Numbered from the stretch's first letter, positions 24,238 through 33,342 are shown. The stretch is 64,000 nucleotides of DNA from a candidate division FCPU426 bacterium (GCA_027452205.1 DAIDGV010000024.1:280750-344749), one strand, 5' to 3'. Notes: a model not told the origin generated them from the letters alone. Numbers and translations are program-made.

Positions 24238-25461
24238 ATGAAAAAAGAACCGATCTCCCCTATCTTCTGGGCCGTCTTTGTGGCCGCCCTGGGCTATTTC
24301 GTCGACGCTTATGACATCGTTCTTTTCACCATCCTGCGCACGAAAAGCCTGCAAGGCTTGGGCGTTCCCGCCGACCAGATCTTTACTGTGGGCATCGATC
24401 TTCTCAACTGGCAGTTGATCGGCCTGTTGCTGGGCGGCATCTTTTGGGGCATTTTGGGCGATAAGAAGGGCCGGTTATCGGTGCTTTTCGGCTCCATCTT
24501 CATCTATTCCATCTCCAACATCCTCAACGGCTTCGTGACCTCCGTGGAGTTCTATCGGTTACTGCGTTTCACCACCGGCCTGGGACTGGCCGGGGAGCTG
24601 GGTGCGGGCATTACCCTGGTCACCGAGATCATGTCCCGCACCGGCCGGGGCTGGGGCACGACCATCGTGGCTTCCATCGGGGTCTTGGGCGTCCTGATCG
24701 CTTCCGTGGTGGGCCAGCAGTTCGACTGGCGGGTCTCTTACTGGATCGGCGGAGCGATGGGTATGGTCCTGTTGGTATTACGGCTGAACGTTTATGAATC
24801 CGGTCTTTTCACGACCCTGGTCAAAAAGAACATCCAGCGCGGTAATTTCTTCAGCCTTTTTTCCTCCTGGAAAAAGACCTTCAAATATGTCCGCGCGGTG
24901 CTTATCGGCATGCCGACATGGTTCGGTGTCAGCATCCTTTTGACCTTCGCCCCGGAGATCGGCAAAAGCATGGGCATGGTCGAGCTGCCCGATTCGGGCC
25001 GAGCGGTCTTTTTCGCTTACGTGGGATTAACCTTGGGCGACATTGCCAGCGGCAGTTTGAGCCAGCTACTGAGGAACCGGAAAAAAGTGGTCGTGGGTTT
25101 CTTCCTGCTGACCTCTTTCTTCATGGCACTCTTCTTTTTGCAGAATGGGTTGTCTTTGCAGGTCTTTTACGCTTTTTACCTGGCCATGGGTTTCGGCTTC
25201 GGCTTTTGGGCGGTTTTTATCACGATGGTATCTGAGCAATTCGGCACCAACCTGCGCTCAACCGCCACGACCACCATTCCCAACTTTGTCCGGGGCTCCG
25301 CGGTACTCTTGACCGTCGCTTTCAAGAACCTGACCCCCCTCTGGGGCGCGCTAAACGCCGCCGCCTTCCTGGGTTTCATGACCATGATCGTATCCCTTTG
25401 GGCCATGAGTTCCCTGGAGGAGACCTTCGGGAAAGACATGGATTTCATCGAGCCGATCTAA
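24238..25461 (+). CDS. MFS transporter, metabolite:H+ symporter-like
   Basis: The 407-residue protein has 12 membrane helices. Its first helix contains GYFVDAYDIVLF, the acidic pair in helix 1 typical of the sugar/aromatic-acid:H+ symporter groups. GDKKGRLSVLFGS is the loop 2-3 MFS signature and GLGLAGELGAGITLVTEIM is helix 4-5. It is likely to import an organic acid or related anion. TATAAT lies 6 nt before the ATG with no Shine-Dalgarno, so the start region is odd. It follows the VWA gene by 23 nt and is followed by another MFS gene after 3 nt. Substrate not determinable. Confidence 0.85.
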   Translation: MKKEPISPIFWAVFVAALGYFVDAYDIVLFTILRTKSLQGLGVPADQIFTVGIDLLNWQLIGLLLGGIFWGILGDKKGRLSVLFGSIFIYSISNILNGFVTSVEFYRLLRFTTGLGLAGELGAGITLVTEIMSRTGRGWGTTIVASIGVLGVLIASVVGQQFDWRVSYWIGGAMGMVLLVLRLNVYESGLFTTLVKKNIQRGNFFSLFSSWKKTFKYVRAVLIGMPTWFGVSILLTFAPEIGKSMGMVELPDSGRAVFFAYVGLTLGDIASGSLSQLLRNRKKVVVGFFLLTSFFMALFFLQNGLSLQVFYAFYLAMGFGFGFWAVFITMVSEQFGTNLRSTATTTIPNFVRGSAVLLTVAFKNLTPLWGALNAAAFLGFMTMIVSLWAMSSLEETFGKDMDFIEPI

Positions 25462-25464
25462 TCC

Positions 25465-26751
25465 ATGATGCGTCCAAAGATAATGAATCAAAACGAAAAG
25501 ATCATCCAAGCCGAGGTCGTTGAGGAAGGCGTCACGCCCCTGGAGGGTTGGCGCAAGACCTTTTCCGCCTTACGCAACCCCAATTACCGTTATTTCTACA
25601 TGGGCCAGACTGCTTCCCTGATCGGCACCTGGGCCCGCACCTCCGCCCTGGGCTGGTTGGCCTTCCAGATCACCCATTCCGAATTCCTGCTGGGCATGGT
25701 GTCGGTTCTGGGTTCCCTACCCATTTTCCTTTTCGCCGTCTATTCCGGTTCTTTAGCGGACCGCTTTCCCAAGATCCGCATCTTCACCTTCACCAGCTGG
25801 TTCGCCCTTTTATCGTCCCTGTTCATCGCCATCCTTCTTTGGCGTGGGCCGGTAGGTATTACGACCCTTCTGGTTTTCGCCGCTTGTTGGGGTGTGGCGA
25901 CCGCCTTTGAGATGCCCGCCCGGCAGACCCTGATGGTCGAGCTGGTCGGAAGGAAAGACCTGGTCAATGCCATTGCCCTCAACAGCGCCATGGTCAACTC
26001 CACCCGGGTCATCGGCCCGGCCATCGGTGGGATGCTCTATGCCGCCTTCGGCCCGGTCTGGTGTTTTTTCTTGGACGCGATGAGTTTCCTCGCGGTGCTT
26101 TTGGGGATCTACCACATCCAGCTTCCGCCCGAACATTACCGGCCCCGTAAGAGTAACTTCAGCTTCAAGCACACCTTGGAGGGTTTTAAATACCTGCGTA
26201 CCGATCGCAGCATGGCCCAAGCCACCGCTCTTTTGGCGGTAATGGGCGTAGGGGGTTGGGCCTATCTTTCCCAATTACCGGCTTTCGTCCATACCCGGCT
26301 GCACATGGATGTTCAAGGCTATGGCTGGCTCTTGGCCATGAACGGCTTGGGTGCCTGTACCGCGGCCCTGCTGGTCGCGTCCCAAGGATCTCGGCTGGTA
26401 ACGACCCGCACCCTCTATATAGGCATCGCCTTGTTCAGCGCTTTCATCATCCTCATGGGTTGGATGGACAATCCTATCGCGGTAGCCTTCATGATCTATT
26501 TCGCCGGTTTCGGCATCATCCTTTTCTTTTCCGTGGGCAATAGCGTGATCCAGACCAACTCTCCGGATCATTTACGGGGACGTCTGATGGGAATCTGGGC
26601 CCTGGTCTTTGGCGGCGGTATGCCTCTGGGCAGCTTTTGGATGGGCGTGTTGGCTTCGAATACCTCTTCCGCCTTCGCCCTTCAATGCGGCGGCGCCTTT
26701 TGCGCCCTGGGCGCCTTAGCGGTCTATGGGATCTTCCGCGACCGGGCCTGA
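25465..26751 (+). CDS. MFS transporter, MFS_3 / EntS-like exporter group
   Basis: A 428-residue MFS protein with an N-terminal cytosolic extension of about 35 residues. LRNPNYRYFYMGQTASLIGTWA leads into helix 1, the signature of the MFS_3 (enterobactin exporter EntS-like) group. SLADRFPKIRIF is the loop 2-3 motif, and TAFEMPARQTLMVELVGRKD is another hallmark of the group. Members are usually drug or siderophore exporters. Three possible starts (25465, 25468 or the ATG of NQNEK) are in frame; none has a clear RBS. It is probably co-transcribed with the preceding transporter, which is from a different MFS branch. Confidence 0.85.
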   Translation: MMRPKIMNQNEKIIQAEVVEEGVTPLEGWRKTFSALRNPNYRYFYMGQTASLIGTWARTSALGWLAFQITHSEFLLGMVSVLGSLPIFLFAVYSGSLADRFPKIRIFTFTSWFALLSSLFIAILLWRGPVGITTLLVFAACWGVATAFEMPARQTLMVELVGRKDLVNAIALNSAMVNSTRVIGPAIGGMLYAAFGPVWCFFLDAMSFLAVLLGIYHIQLPPEHYRPRKSNFSFKHTLEGFKYLRTDRSMAQATALLAVMGVGGWAYLSQLPAFVHTRLHMDVQGYGWLLAMNGLGACTAALLVASQGSRLVTTRTLYIGIALFSAFIILMGWMDNPIAVAFMIYFAGFGIILFFSVGNSVIQTNSPDHLRGRLMGIWALVFGGGMPLGSFWMGVLASNTSSAFALQCGGAFCALGALAVYGIFRDRA

Positions 26752-26829
26752 ATTTCTTTTCGATGATCAAGATACCCGGCTTAACTTCCGCGCTTCCGAC
26801 GAGGCTTTTGGGTCGCTTGTTCAGTCTGT

Positions 26830-26858
26830 TTGAAATAAACTTTTCCTTGGGCTATCTT
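26830..26858 (+). promoter_or_regulatory. Candidate sigma-70 promoter for cstA
   Basis: TTGAAA (26830-26835), 17-nt spacer, TATCTT (26853-26858); 5/6 and 4/6 matches. The predicted start is near 26865, giving a leader of about 20 nt that contains the AAAGGA ribosome-binding site of cstA. Confidence 0.55.
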
Positions 26859-26884
26859 GGCTCATTCTATTGAAAGGACCCTTT

Positions 26885-28735
26885 ATGAACGTTCTTCCCT
26901 TGATCCTGGGCGCTCTTTGCGTGCTGGTCATCACTTACCGATACTACGGCGCCTTTTTAGCTTCCAAAGTGGTGGTTCTCAACGATAAACGCGTCACTCC
27001 CGCCCATTTGCACAAGGATGGACACAACTATCATCCCACGAGCAAGTGGGTGCTCTTTGGCCATCACTTCGCCGCGATCGCCGGCTCCGGACCGCTGATC
27101 GGACCCGTCTTGGCCGCCCAGTTCGGCTACGCGCCTGGCTTTCTGTGGCTTTTGGCTGGCGTTTGCCTGGCTGGGGCCGTTCAGGACTTCATGATCCTGG
27201 TCGCCTCGATCCGCCGGAGAGGCCGGTCGCTGGCGGAGATCGCCCGGCATGAGATCAGCCCTGTGGCGGGCGTGGTCGGTTCCATCGCCATTCTGTTCAT
27301 CGTCATCGTTGCCCTGGCCGGATTGGGCTTGGCGGTCGTGAACGCCCTCAAGTTCAGCCCCTGGGGTGTCTTTTCGATCGGAGCGACCATCCCCATCGCC
27401 CTGCTCATCGGTTTTTGGATGTTCCGCTGGCGCGTTGGGAAGGAAATGGAAGCCAGCGTCATCGGCGTAACCCTGGTCATTCTCGCGGTGGTCGGCGGAG
27501 CTTGGATCCCCGGCTCCCCCTGGGCCGCCTGGTTCACCCTGGACCCGGACCACGTGATCCTTTACATGGCCATCTACGGTTTCTTCGCCTCGGTCCTGCC
27601 CATTTGGATGCTCTTGGCCCCGCGGGATTATCTGAGCTCTTATATGAAGATCGGCACCATCGCGGCCCTGGTGCTTGGAATTATTTGGGTACATCCGGAC
27701 CTGCAAATGCCCGCCTTTACGGATTACATCCATGGTGGAGGGCCCATTGTGCCCGGCAAACTATTCCCCTTTGTGTTCATTACCATCGCTTGCGGGGCCA
27801 TTTCGGGTTTCCACGCGTTGGTCGCTTCGGGCACCACACCCAAGATGATCGATAAGGAAAGCCACGCTTTACCCATTGGTTATGGTGCCATGTTGATGGA
27901 AGGCTTGGTCGGTATCGTTGCCTTATTGGCGACCTGCTCCCTCTTCCCCGCTGATTATTTCGCCATCAACGTTTCACCGGAAAAGTTCGCGACCTTGGGG
28001 CTGACCCCGGTGCACTTACAGGAGCTTTGCCAGGCAGTCGGCGAGAACGTGGCGGGGCGCCCCGGCGGAGCGGTATCCCTGGCCGTGGGTTTCGCTCAGA
28101 TATTCTCGGGCATGCCGGGCCTACAGGCCTTTATGGCTTACTTCTATCACTTCATGATCCTTTTCGAGGCCCTCTTTATTTTGACCACCATCGACGCGGG
28201 TACCCGAATCGCGCGCTTCCTGGTGCAGGAATTCCTGGGACGCTTCTACAAACCCATGGAAAACCCCAATTGGGTGCCGGGCACGATGCTGACTACTGCT
28301 TTGGTAGTAAGCGCTTGGGCCTATTTCATTTGGACCGGCAGTGTAAGCACCATTTGGCCCATGTTTGGGACGGCCAATCAATTGCTGGCCGCGGTGGCCT
28401 TGGCCGTGGCCACTAGCGCCATCATCAATAGCGGACGCGCCAAATACGCCTGGGCCACTTTTCTTCCCATGCTTTTTGTGGCGATCACGACCCTGTCCGC
28501 TTGCTGGTTGAATATCTTCAACAACTTTTTGCCTTTGGCGGCGTCCCACCCGGAAAAAGCTTTCCAAGCCTATTTGAACGTGGGTGTCACGGCGGTCATC
28601 ATGGTCTGCGCGATCGTGATCCTTTGGGAGTCTTTCTACCGCTGGTATCTGATCTTGGTATTAAAGAAACATCCCAAAGCTATCCAGGACAAGGCTCATA
28701 AGGATGTGGAATTGGCGGACTATGGTTGTTGTTAA
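26885..28735 (+). CDS. cstA: Carbon starvation protein CstA, pyruvate/peptide transporter family
   Basis: This 616-residue membrane protein is of the CstA/BtsT family, which imports pyruvate and, in some species, peptides. Signatures include [20 protein letters not shown] and [20 protein letters not shown] near the N-terminus. [17 protein letters not shown] lies mid-protein, [14 protein letters not shown] and [13 protein letters not shown] follow, and [16 protein letters not shown] comes late. About 15-18 hydrophobic helices are visible. ATG 26885 was preferred over the track's TTG 26870 because AAAGGA lies just upstream of it. It has its own promoter. The protein ends with DYGCC. Confidence 0.92.
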   Translation: MNVLPLILGALCVLVITYRYYGAFLASKVVVLNDKRVTPAHLHKDGHNYHPTSKWVLFGHHFAAIAGSGPLIGPVLAAQFGYAPGFLWLLAGVCLAGAVQDFMILVASIRRRGRSLAEIARHEISPVAGVVGSIAILFIVIVALAGLGLAVVNALKFSPWGVFSIGATIPIALLIGFWMFRWRVGKEMEASVIGVTLVILAVVGGAWIPGSPWAAWFTLDPDHVILYMAIYGFFASVLPIWMLLAPRDYLSSYMKIGTIAALVLGIIWVHPDLQMPAFTDYIHGGGPIVPGKLFPFVFITIACGAISGFHALVASGTTPKMIDKESHALPIGYGAMLMEGLVGIVALLATCSLFPADYFAINVSPEKFATLGLTPVHLQELCQAVGENVAGRPGGAVSLAVGFAQIFSGMPGLQAFMAYFYHFMILFEALFILTTIDAGTRIARFLVQEFLGRFYKPMENPNWVPGTMLTTALVVSAWAYFIWTGSVSTIWPMFGTANQLLAAVALAVATSAIINSGRAKYAWATFLPMLFVAITTLSACWLNIFNNFLPLAASHPEKAFQAYLNVGVTAVIMVCAIVILWESFYRWYLILVLKKHPKAIQDKAHKDVELADYGCC

Positions 28736-28737
28736 AA

Positions 28738-29763
28738 CTATCCCTTTTTTCTTCGACCTAGTTTTATATCCCAGGTGTCTCGATACATCGCTAAAAAGTG
28801 ATCAAACCTGTCGAAAGATAATATCCGAGTGGAATTTTTAATCCCTCTTTGCAAAACAGTTCTAATTCTTTTTCTGGCTTCGCGATCTGGATTAACAACC
28901 ACAAGTGTTTCTAATTTTTTAGATTGAACGCTTGTTCTAAACAAAGAAGTGGTGTGTAAATCCGTAAGAGGCATTGAGTAACCAACGAAAATTATGTCTT
29001 TCGCATGATAAATTTCGTTAGCTGCGGCTTTCCACAAAACAGAAAAAACACCCTCGTCATATTGTTTATGCCACTCCGGAGGAATAATAGTGAATTTCTG
29101 GTTTCCATTTTGTTTTGTATAGGGCCGTTCTTTTAAATTTACAGTCTTCCCTTCTTCCTGAAAATGCAAAGAACCATGAAGCTTATAATATCGAACTGAT
29201 ATTTTTTCATTTGCTCGCTTATCAGGCTGCCACTTTTCGTGGCCAACAACTTTAGGTAAACAATAACCACTCGCCGAATTCCATTTTTCATTGCCGTGTT
29301 TTTTTAATGCATAATCTAAAACGCAATCATAATTAAAGCCAATTATGGCATCACCAGGCTTTAAATGTTCTTTGACAAATTTTTCGTGCGACTCACAATT
29401 ATGCCCTTCTGTTCCCGCCGACAAAGCTTCCTCTAAAACAATCGCTATAGCCTGCTTCAGTCTTTCGCTTTTTGCTTTGAGACTCCCCAACTTGAAAGCT
29501 CTTCTTCCGCCTGTAACTTCTAACATTCGAATTGTGTGTTCAAACGTTGTAAAAACATTTTACATGGTTACAGAAAAATTTGACCCAAACATTGAAACTA
29601 CATCCTTCATAACAGCATTAATCTGTTTTCGATGTTTTTGACTTTGAACTCTCTGTAGTTGAGTAAAAAAATCGAAATCTAAAGGCGGTAAACACGGATT
29701 TTCTTTTTCATCAACAAAACTACATCCACGAGTCGCCCCTGCCCCGAACACAAAAAGAGCCAT
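28738..29763 (-). pseudogene. SIR2-like domain protein interrupted by an in-frame TAA
   Basis: The track shows two ORFs (29560-29763 and 28738-29526), but they are in the same frame and separated only by one TAA at 29560-29562; the rest of the gap is open. Joined, the product is 340 residues plus the stop. The start MALFVFGAGATRGCSF is the nucleotide-binding GAGA motif of SIR2-like proteins. Later GFNYDCVLDYAL (conserved Asn/Asp), YYKLHGSLHF (conserved His) and IIFVGYSMPLTDLH complete the SIR2_2 pattern. Such domains degrade NAD in several antiphage systems. The stop stands where a Glu would fit (VTM*NVFTTFEH). The gene is AT-rich, implying transfer. AAGG precedes the ATG. Confidence 0.8.
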
Positions 29764-29801
29764 ATTTTTTTCCTTACTAAACTTCTAACAAGTAATAGAC
29801 C

Positions 29802-30338
29802 TTATGCAAAAAATTCGAAAACAAAGAACACCAACCCGACCCCGCCAAAACCCATGCTGATGAACCAAAAGATCTTCCGGCGGGTCAGTGCCGAGATAGC
29901 GCCGACCGCGATGGCGACCTGGAACAAGGTGACCGCATGCGCCAGGGACTCATGGCGGTTCAGGTGTCCTTCGGACTCTTCCTCGAATTTTTTAGCGTCC
30001 TCGCTGATCTTGTCCTGATCTTCTTTATACTGCTCAACCTTCTTTTCGTCGTCTTTCTTGATCGAATGGTGTAAGGCTTTCAGGGTCTCGATCTTGGAAC
30101 TGAGCACCGCGGCCTTGACGCCTTTGGCCTGGTAGTAGGCCCATTGATCGGAGGCCTTGATGCGGTTGATCATGGCTTCGTTGGCATGTCCCCCGGCCAG
30201 GAGTGCCGTGACCGCGGCGAAGACCGCCAGGATGGCGGAGCTGAGGGCGACGCCCATGATCCATCCTTCGTTGCTGTGCTCAGCGCTATGCTCCATATGC
30301 TCATGTAGATGTTCCGTGGGGACTTCAATCTCTTCCAT
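29802..30338 (-). CDS. DUF4337 family membrane protein
   Basis: The 178-residue protein has a His/Glu-rich N-terminus (VPTEHLHEHMEHSAEHSNEG) and a first membrane helix at about 27-47 (WIMGVALSSAILAVFAAVTALLAGG). DQWAYYQAKGVKAAVL, the most conserved DUF4337 segment, is followed by a charged coiled-coil region (80-130), and two C-terminal helices are at about 135-150 and 157-177. The family is of unknown function and is sited in the inner membrane. AGGAGAG lies upstream of the ATG. It is separated from the AT-rich SIR2 gene by 38 nt. Confidence 0.85.
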   Translation of the reverse strand: MEEIEVPTEHLHEHMEHSAEHSNEGWIMGVALSSAILAVFAAVTALLAGGHANEAMINRIKASDQWAYYQAKGVKAAVLSSKIETLKALHHSIKKDDEKKVEQYKEDQDKISEDAKKFEEESEGHLNRHESLAHAVTLFQVAIAVGAISALTRRKIFWFISMGFGGVGLVFFVFEFFA

Positions 30339-30410
30339 TTTTCTCTCCTAAGACGATAGTAGGACAGGACGTTTTTTATCAGCAACGGCGGAAAGTCACA
30401 AGGGGAAATA

Positions 30411-30440
30411 AAAAAGGGGAGCCCTTGGGCTCCCCTTTTT
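30411..30440 (-). terminator. Intrinsic terminator of the desaturase gene
   Basis: A perfect 14-bp stem AAAAAGGGGAGCCC / GGGCTCCCCTTTTT with a 2-nt centre and flanking A/T runs on both sides. It lies 20 nt after the desaturase stop and would work in both directions. Confidence 0.88.
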
Positions 30441-30460
30441 ACGTTGTATTGACCTGACAG

Positions 30461-31429
30461 TTAGACCGCGGCTTCCTTCTTGCCCGTGGCCGCCTCGCGG
30501 TAGATCTCTTCGGGATGCAACTTGATATCCCAGACCAAACCGAACCAGGAAAAAACCCGCAGGACATAATGGGACATATCCACTTCCCACCAATAGATGC
30601 CTTGGCGTTCGGAGTAAGGATAGCGGTGGTGATTGTTATGCCAACCCTCGCCCATGGTGATGATGGAAAGAATGAGGCTGTTCTTGCTCTCCTCGCCGGT
30701 GTCAAAACGCTTCTTGCCGATCAAATGGGCCAGGGAATTGATGCAAAAGGTGCCGTGGTAAAGGATGGTCGTGCTGGTGAAGAAACCCCAGCAAAGCATT
30801 TGCAGCCCGTTGGTATGGAGGCCCGGAGCCGCGTGTTCCAGGAAAACCCCGAAGAAGAAGATGGCCGAGGCCAGGATGAGGGGAGCGACACCATGGTACT
30901 TATTGATCCACTTGAGTTCCGGGTATTTTGCCAAGTCCTTTACTGCTTCCTCGTTGGTAGGAGCGTAACGTTTGCAAAGGATCCAACCCACATGGGACCA
31001 CCAGAGACCGCGCAATTTGGCCGAATGGATATCTTGTTCCATATCCGAATACTTGTGGTGATGGCGGTGATGAGCGGCCCACCAGAGCGGCCCTTGTTGA
31101 GCGCAGGAAGCGCCCCAGAAGGCCAGAACGAACTGGAAAAAGCGCCCGGTCTTATAGGTGCGGTGGGAAAAGTAACGGTGATAGGCTCCCGTAATAGCGA
31201 ACATGCGGGAATAGTACATAAAGATGCACATGGCGACTGCGGCCCAGCTGATACCCGTAAAAATGGCCAAGACACCTACAACGTGAACACCAAAAAACGG
31301 GATGCTTCCGCTCCAATCGAGCCGTTCGTCCACTGCGAATTTGGGTTTGCTTTGTTTGTTGTTTTCTTGTTTGGATTCGGTGACCGGATGGTCCACCGTG
31401 GGATTGAAAGCAACTTCAAGACTAGACAT
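30461..31429 (-). CDS. Acyl-CoA / fatty-acid delta-9-type desaturase
   Basis: The 322-residue membrane di-iron enzyme introduces a double bond into fatty acyl chains, adjusting membrane fluidity. The three histidine boxes are present: HRYFSH (84-89), HHRHHH (120-125) and HNNHH (about 268-272) within EGWHNNHHRYPYSER. Hydrophobic pairs flank them (about 43-80 and 180-225). Spacing matches stearoyl-CoA-desaturase-like enzymes. It needs oxygen and an electron donor, pointing to aerobic growth. On the minus strand a TATAAT lies at 31501-31496, about 65 nt upstream of the ATG, with only a weak -35. The gene ends at a strong terminator. Confidence 0.92.
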   Translation of the reverse strand: MSSLEVAFNPTVDHPVTESKQENNKQSKPKFAVDERLDWSGSIPFFGVHVVGVLAIFTGISWAAVAMCIFMYYSRMFAITGAYHRYFSHRTYKTGRFFQFVLAFWGASCAQQGPLWWAAHHRHHHKYSDMEQDIHSAKLRGLWWSHVGWILCKRYAPTNEEAVKDLAKYPELKWINKYHGVAPLILASAIFFFGVFLEHAAPGLHTNGLQMLCWGFFTSTTILYHGTFCINSLAHLIGKKRFDTGEESKNSLILSIITMGEGWHNNHHRYPYSERQGIYWWEVDMSHYVLRVFSWFGLVWDIKLHPEEIYREAATGKKEAAV

Positions 31430-31606
31430 TGATTTTCTACACCTCTTTAAAAAATTTGCGGGGAGGGATCTACCACCCAGCTTTAAACTAGAAATATTAT
31501 ACCGCTAAAAACAGGGGGTTTTACACTCAAAATCCCCCCACTGACTATAACATCGTTCATAAACAGGGCTGAATGCCTTTAAAAAGCCCTTTCGAAGCTT
31601 ATTAGT

Positions 31607-31635
31607 TTGGAAGAAAAATGGGGCTGTTTTATGAT
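31607..31635 (+). promoter_or_regulatory. Candidate sigma-70 promoter for the PAS sensor gene
   Basis: TTGGAA (31607-31612), 17-nt spacer, TATGAT (31630-31635), matching the consensus at 4/6 and 5/6 positions. The predicted start is near 31642, about 25 nt before the ATG, with AAAGGA inside the leader. Confidence 0.5.
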
Positions 31636-31666
31636 AAGCGCACTTCTTCATTAAAAAAAGGACACC

Positions 31667-32620
31667 ATGAGCGAATTCCAGGAAGTCACACCCCAGGTCA
31701 AAAAAAATCTGGTGCTGATCCGCTCACTTCTGGCCGTTCTTCTTCTCACATTCGCTTTTTTCTATTACCAAAACAAACCCGAGGACCTGATAAAGATCTT
31801 GATCTATACCGGGATCCTTCTCGTCAGTTTTATTCCCTTTTTTATTTTAGAAGAGCGCAAATGCGAGTCGGTCCGCTTCCAGAACCTGGTCTTTTCTATG
31901 GATTTCGTTTTCTTAATGGGCGGTCTCTTTCTCTTCAATCATCTGGAAACGAACTTTTTGATCGCCATTTTCCTGACTTTTTTTATTTCGGCCCTGAGTC
32001 AATCCGTGGGACGGAGCATTCTGGTCGCCCTTTTTGTCGTCGGCATTTATGTTTACCTTATCTACTACCGGAACGAGAACTTCAATTATTACGATCCCAT
32101 TCTGCTCCTTTCCTGCTCCTTGATATTGGTTGTCGCTATCCACGCGGGATATCTGGCCTATCGGACCGTCCAGGAAGAAAAAGAGATCCTAGAATTGGCT
32201 CGAAAGGCCTCCCTTTTGACCGAAAAGGTCCGGGAAGGCGACCAACTGGCCTTGAGCTATGCCGCTACCTTGAAGAACGTCCTCGATAGTCTTCCCTTGG
32301 GCGCCATCGCCGTTTCCACGGCCAACACCATCATTTTCGTCAACGCCAAGGCTGGCCAGATCTTGGATATCCACCCCAAGAACCTGACCAACCTCCATCT
32401 CTTGGCCAACGAATCGCCATTGGGTGAATTGGCGCTGACCATGGGGCACGCCTTGAAGAATCGCGTGGAACTAAAGAAAGAATACCTGGTCGTGGAATGG
32501 AAAGGTCAGCAGAAGCGGTTCCGACTCGATAGCTGCCCCGGCGTGGGCCCCGGTGGTTCTCTTTGGGGCACCTTGTTCTTACTACAAGAAACTTCCTTAA
32601 CCTCCAGCACTGAAGGATAA
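31667..32620 (+). CDS. Membrane sensor with PAS-like domain, lacking a kinase domain
   Basis: The 317-residue protein has six hydrophobic segments (about residues 18-36, 44-62, 73-90, 95-112, 118-134, 144-165). A coiled-coil linker (EEKEILELARKASLLTEKV) follows, then a PAS-like domain at about 205-310 starting NVLDSLPLGAIAVSTANTIIFVNAKAG. This is the input half of many sensor histidine kinases, but no HisKA or HATPase region follows; the ORF ends 50-100 residues after PAS. No kinase fragment is visible downstream in any frame. It may be a stand-alone sensor or a truncated kinase. AAAGGA precedes the ATG. Confidence 0.78.
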   Translation: MSEFQEVTPQVKKNLVLIRSLLAVLLLTFAFFYYQNKPEDLIKILIYTGILLVSFIPFFILEERKCESVRFQNLVFSMDFVFLMGGLFLFNHLETNFLIAIFLTFFISALSQSVGRSILVALFVVGIYVYLIYYRNENFNYYDPILLLSCSLILVVAIHAGYLAYRTVQEEKEILELARKASLLTEKVREGDQLALSYAATLKNVLDSLPLGAIAVSTANTIIFVNAKAGQILDIHPKNLTNLHLLANESPLGELALTMGHALKNRVELKKEYLVVEWKGQQKRFRLDSCPGVGPGGSLWGTLFLLQETSLTSSTEG

Positions 32621-32777
32621 GATCTCACCCCTCGATGGAGAGGTGATGAGGACATTTTCTATCCCTTCGTCAATAACACTCTCCGATCCTTTTCATCCAA
32701 CAAAAAGCGTGCATCTTTGTTTCCACGTGGTAAAATATTTTCAGTTAGGTTTCTCTCACTTTTGAAGGAGGTTAACC

Positions 32778-32834
32778 TTGGCCACTAAGAAAAAGGCTGT
32801 GAAGAAGAAGGCTGCTAAGAAAAAGAAAAAGTAA
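32778..32834 (+). CDS. Very small lysine-rich peptide (18 aa)
   Basis: This ORF is too short for the ORF track. It starts with TTG, 6 nt after a strong AAGGAGG, and encodes MATKKKAVKKKAAKKKKK, of 18 residues, 12 of them Lys. A 9-bp stem terminator with T-run follows 25 nt later, and an extended -10 (TGGTAAAAT, 32728-32736) lies 40 nt upstream. The composition is like the tail of histone H1-like or ribosome-associated basic proteins. A perfect RBS plus promoter-like and terminator signals make it a credible gene; a nucleic-acid-binding role is inference. Confidence 0.55.
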   Translation: MATKKKAVKKKAAKKKKK

Positions 32835-32853
32835 GTAGCCTCAAAGCAAATGT

Positions 32854-33295
32854 TCAAAAAGCCTGGGACTCGTTCCTGGGCTTTTCTTTTTTACGGTCTT
32901 TTACGGGGATTACCAGCTTAAGCCCCGACCAAGTCTCATCCACCGCGCAAATTTTGACGTCCACCATCCCGCTTTCAAGAGCGAATCTCCGGACGTGATC
33001 CTCGGTCAGGTCGGTCACTACTTTCGAGGACTTCTTGGGCCAAGAGGCCCAGATCATTCCCTTAACCGCTAAATTTTTCCGGGCTTGGAGGAGAGCTTTG
33101 TCATAGGTCTTTCGATCGATGCAAAAAAAGGTGAACAAAGTCCAAGGACCCTTTTAGGGAAGGAACCACCCGCACTCCCTCCGGTAAGGGACTTAGTAAC
33201 CAAAAGTAACCACTGGGCGGGTTCAGAATGTAAACCTTAAACCCTGTTTGAAAGCCAAGTTTTTTGACCAAGGGTGTTCCGCTATAACCCGCCAT
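32854..33295 (-). pseudogene. DUF3052 family protein, frameshifted in a homopolymer
   Basis: Two overlapping track ORFs (33101-33307 and 32854-33138) are the N- and C-terminal halves of one DUF3052 protein. The first gives MAGYSGTPLVKKLGFQTGFK and LPEGVRVVPSLKGSLDFVHLF; the second gives CIDRKTYDKALLQARKNLA, MIWASWPKKSSKVVTDLTED and CAVDETWSGLKLVI, all family hallmarks in order. The frames meet at a run of seven A (33123-33129 on the plus strand). Removing one base yields a 146-residue protein of normal length. GGGGGA precedes ATG 33295. It is either a real 1-nt insertion, a sequencing slip, or transcriptional slippage. The family's role is unknown. Confidence 0.82.
32856..32892 (+). terminator. 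Intrinsic terminator after the lysine-rich ORF
   Basis: AGCCTGGGA, loop CTCGT, TCCTGGGCT: a 9-bp stem with two G-U pairs, extended by A/T pairs and followed by TTTTCTTTTTT. It overlaps the 3' end of the convergent DUF3052 gene. Confidence 0.7.
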
Positions 33296-33313
33296 GATAT
33301 CCCCCAAAATAAA

Positions 33314-33342
33314 AAAGGCCCCCAGGAACGCTGGGGGCCTTT
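33314..33342 (-). terminator. Intrinsic terminator of the sdh operon
   Basis: AAAGGCCCCCAG, loop GAACG, CTGGGGGCCTTT: a perfect 12-bp stem; on the minus strand it is followed by TTTTTATTTTG. It lies 15 nt past the sdhB stop. Confidence 0.9.
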
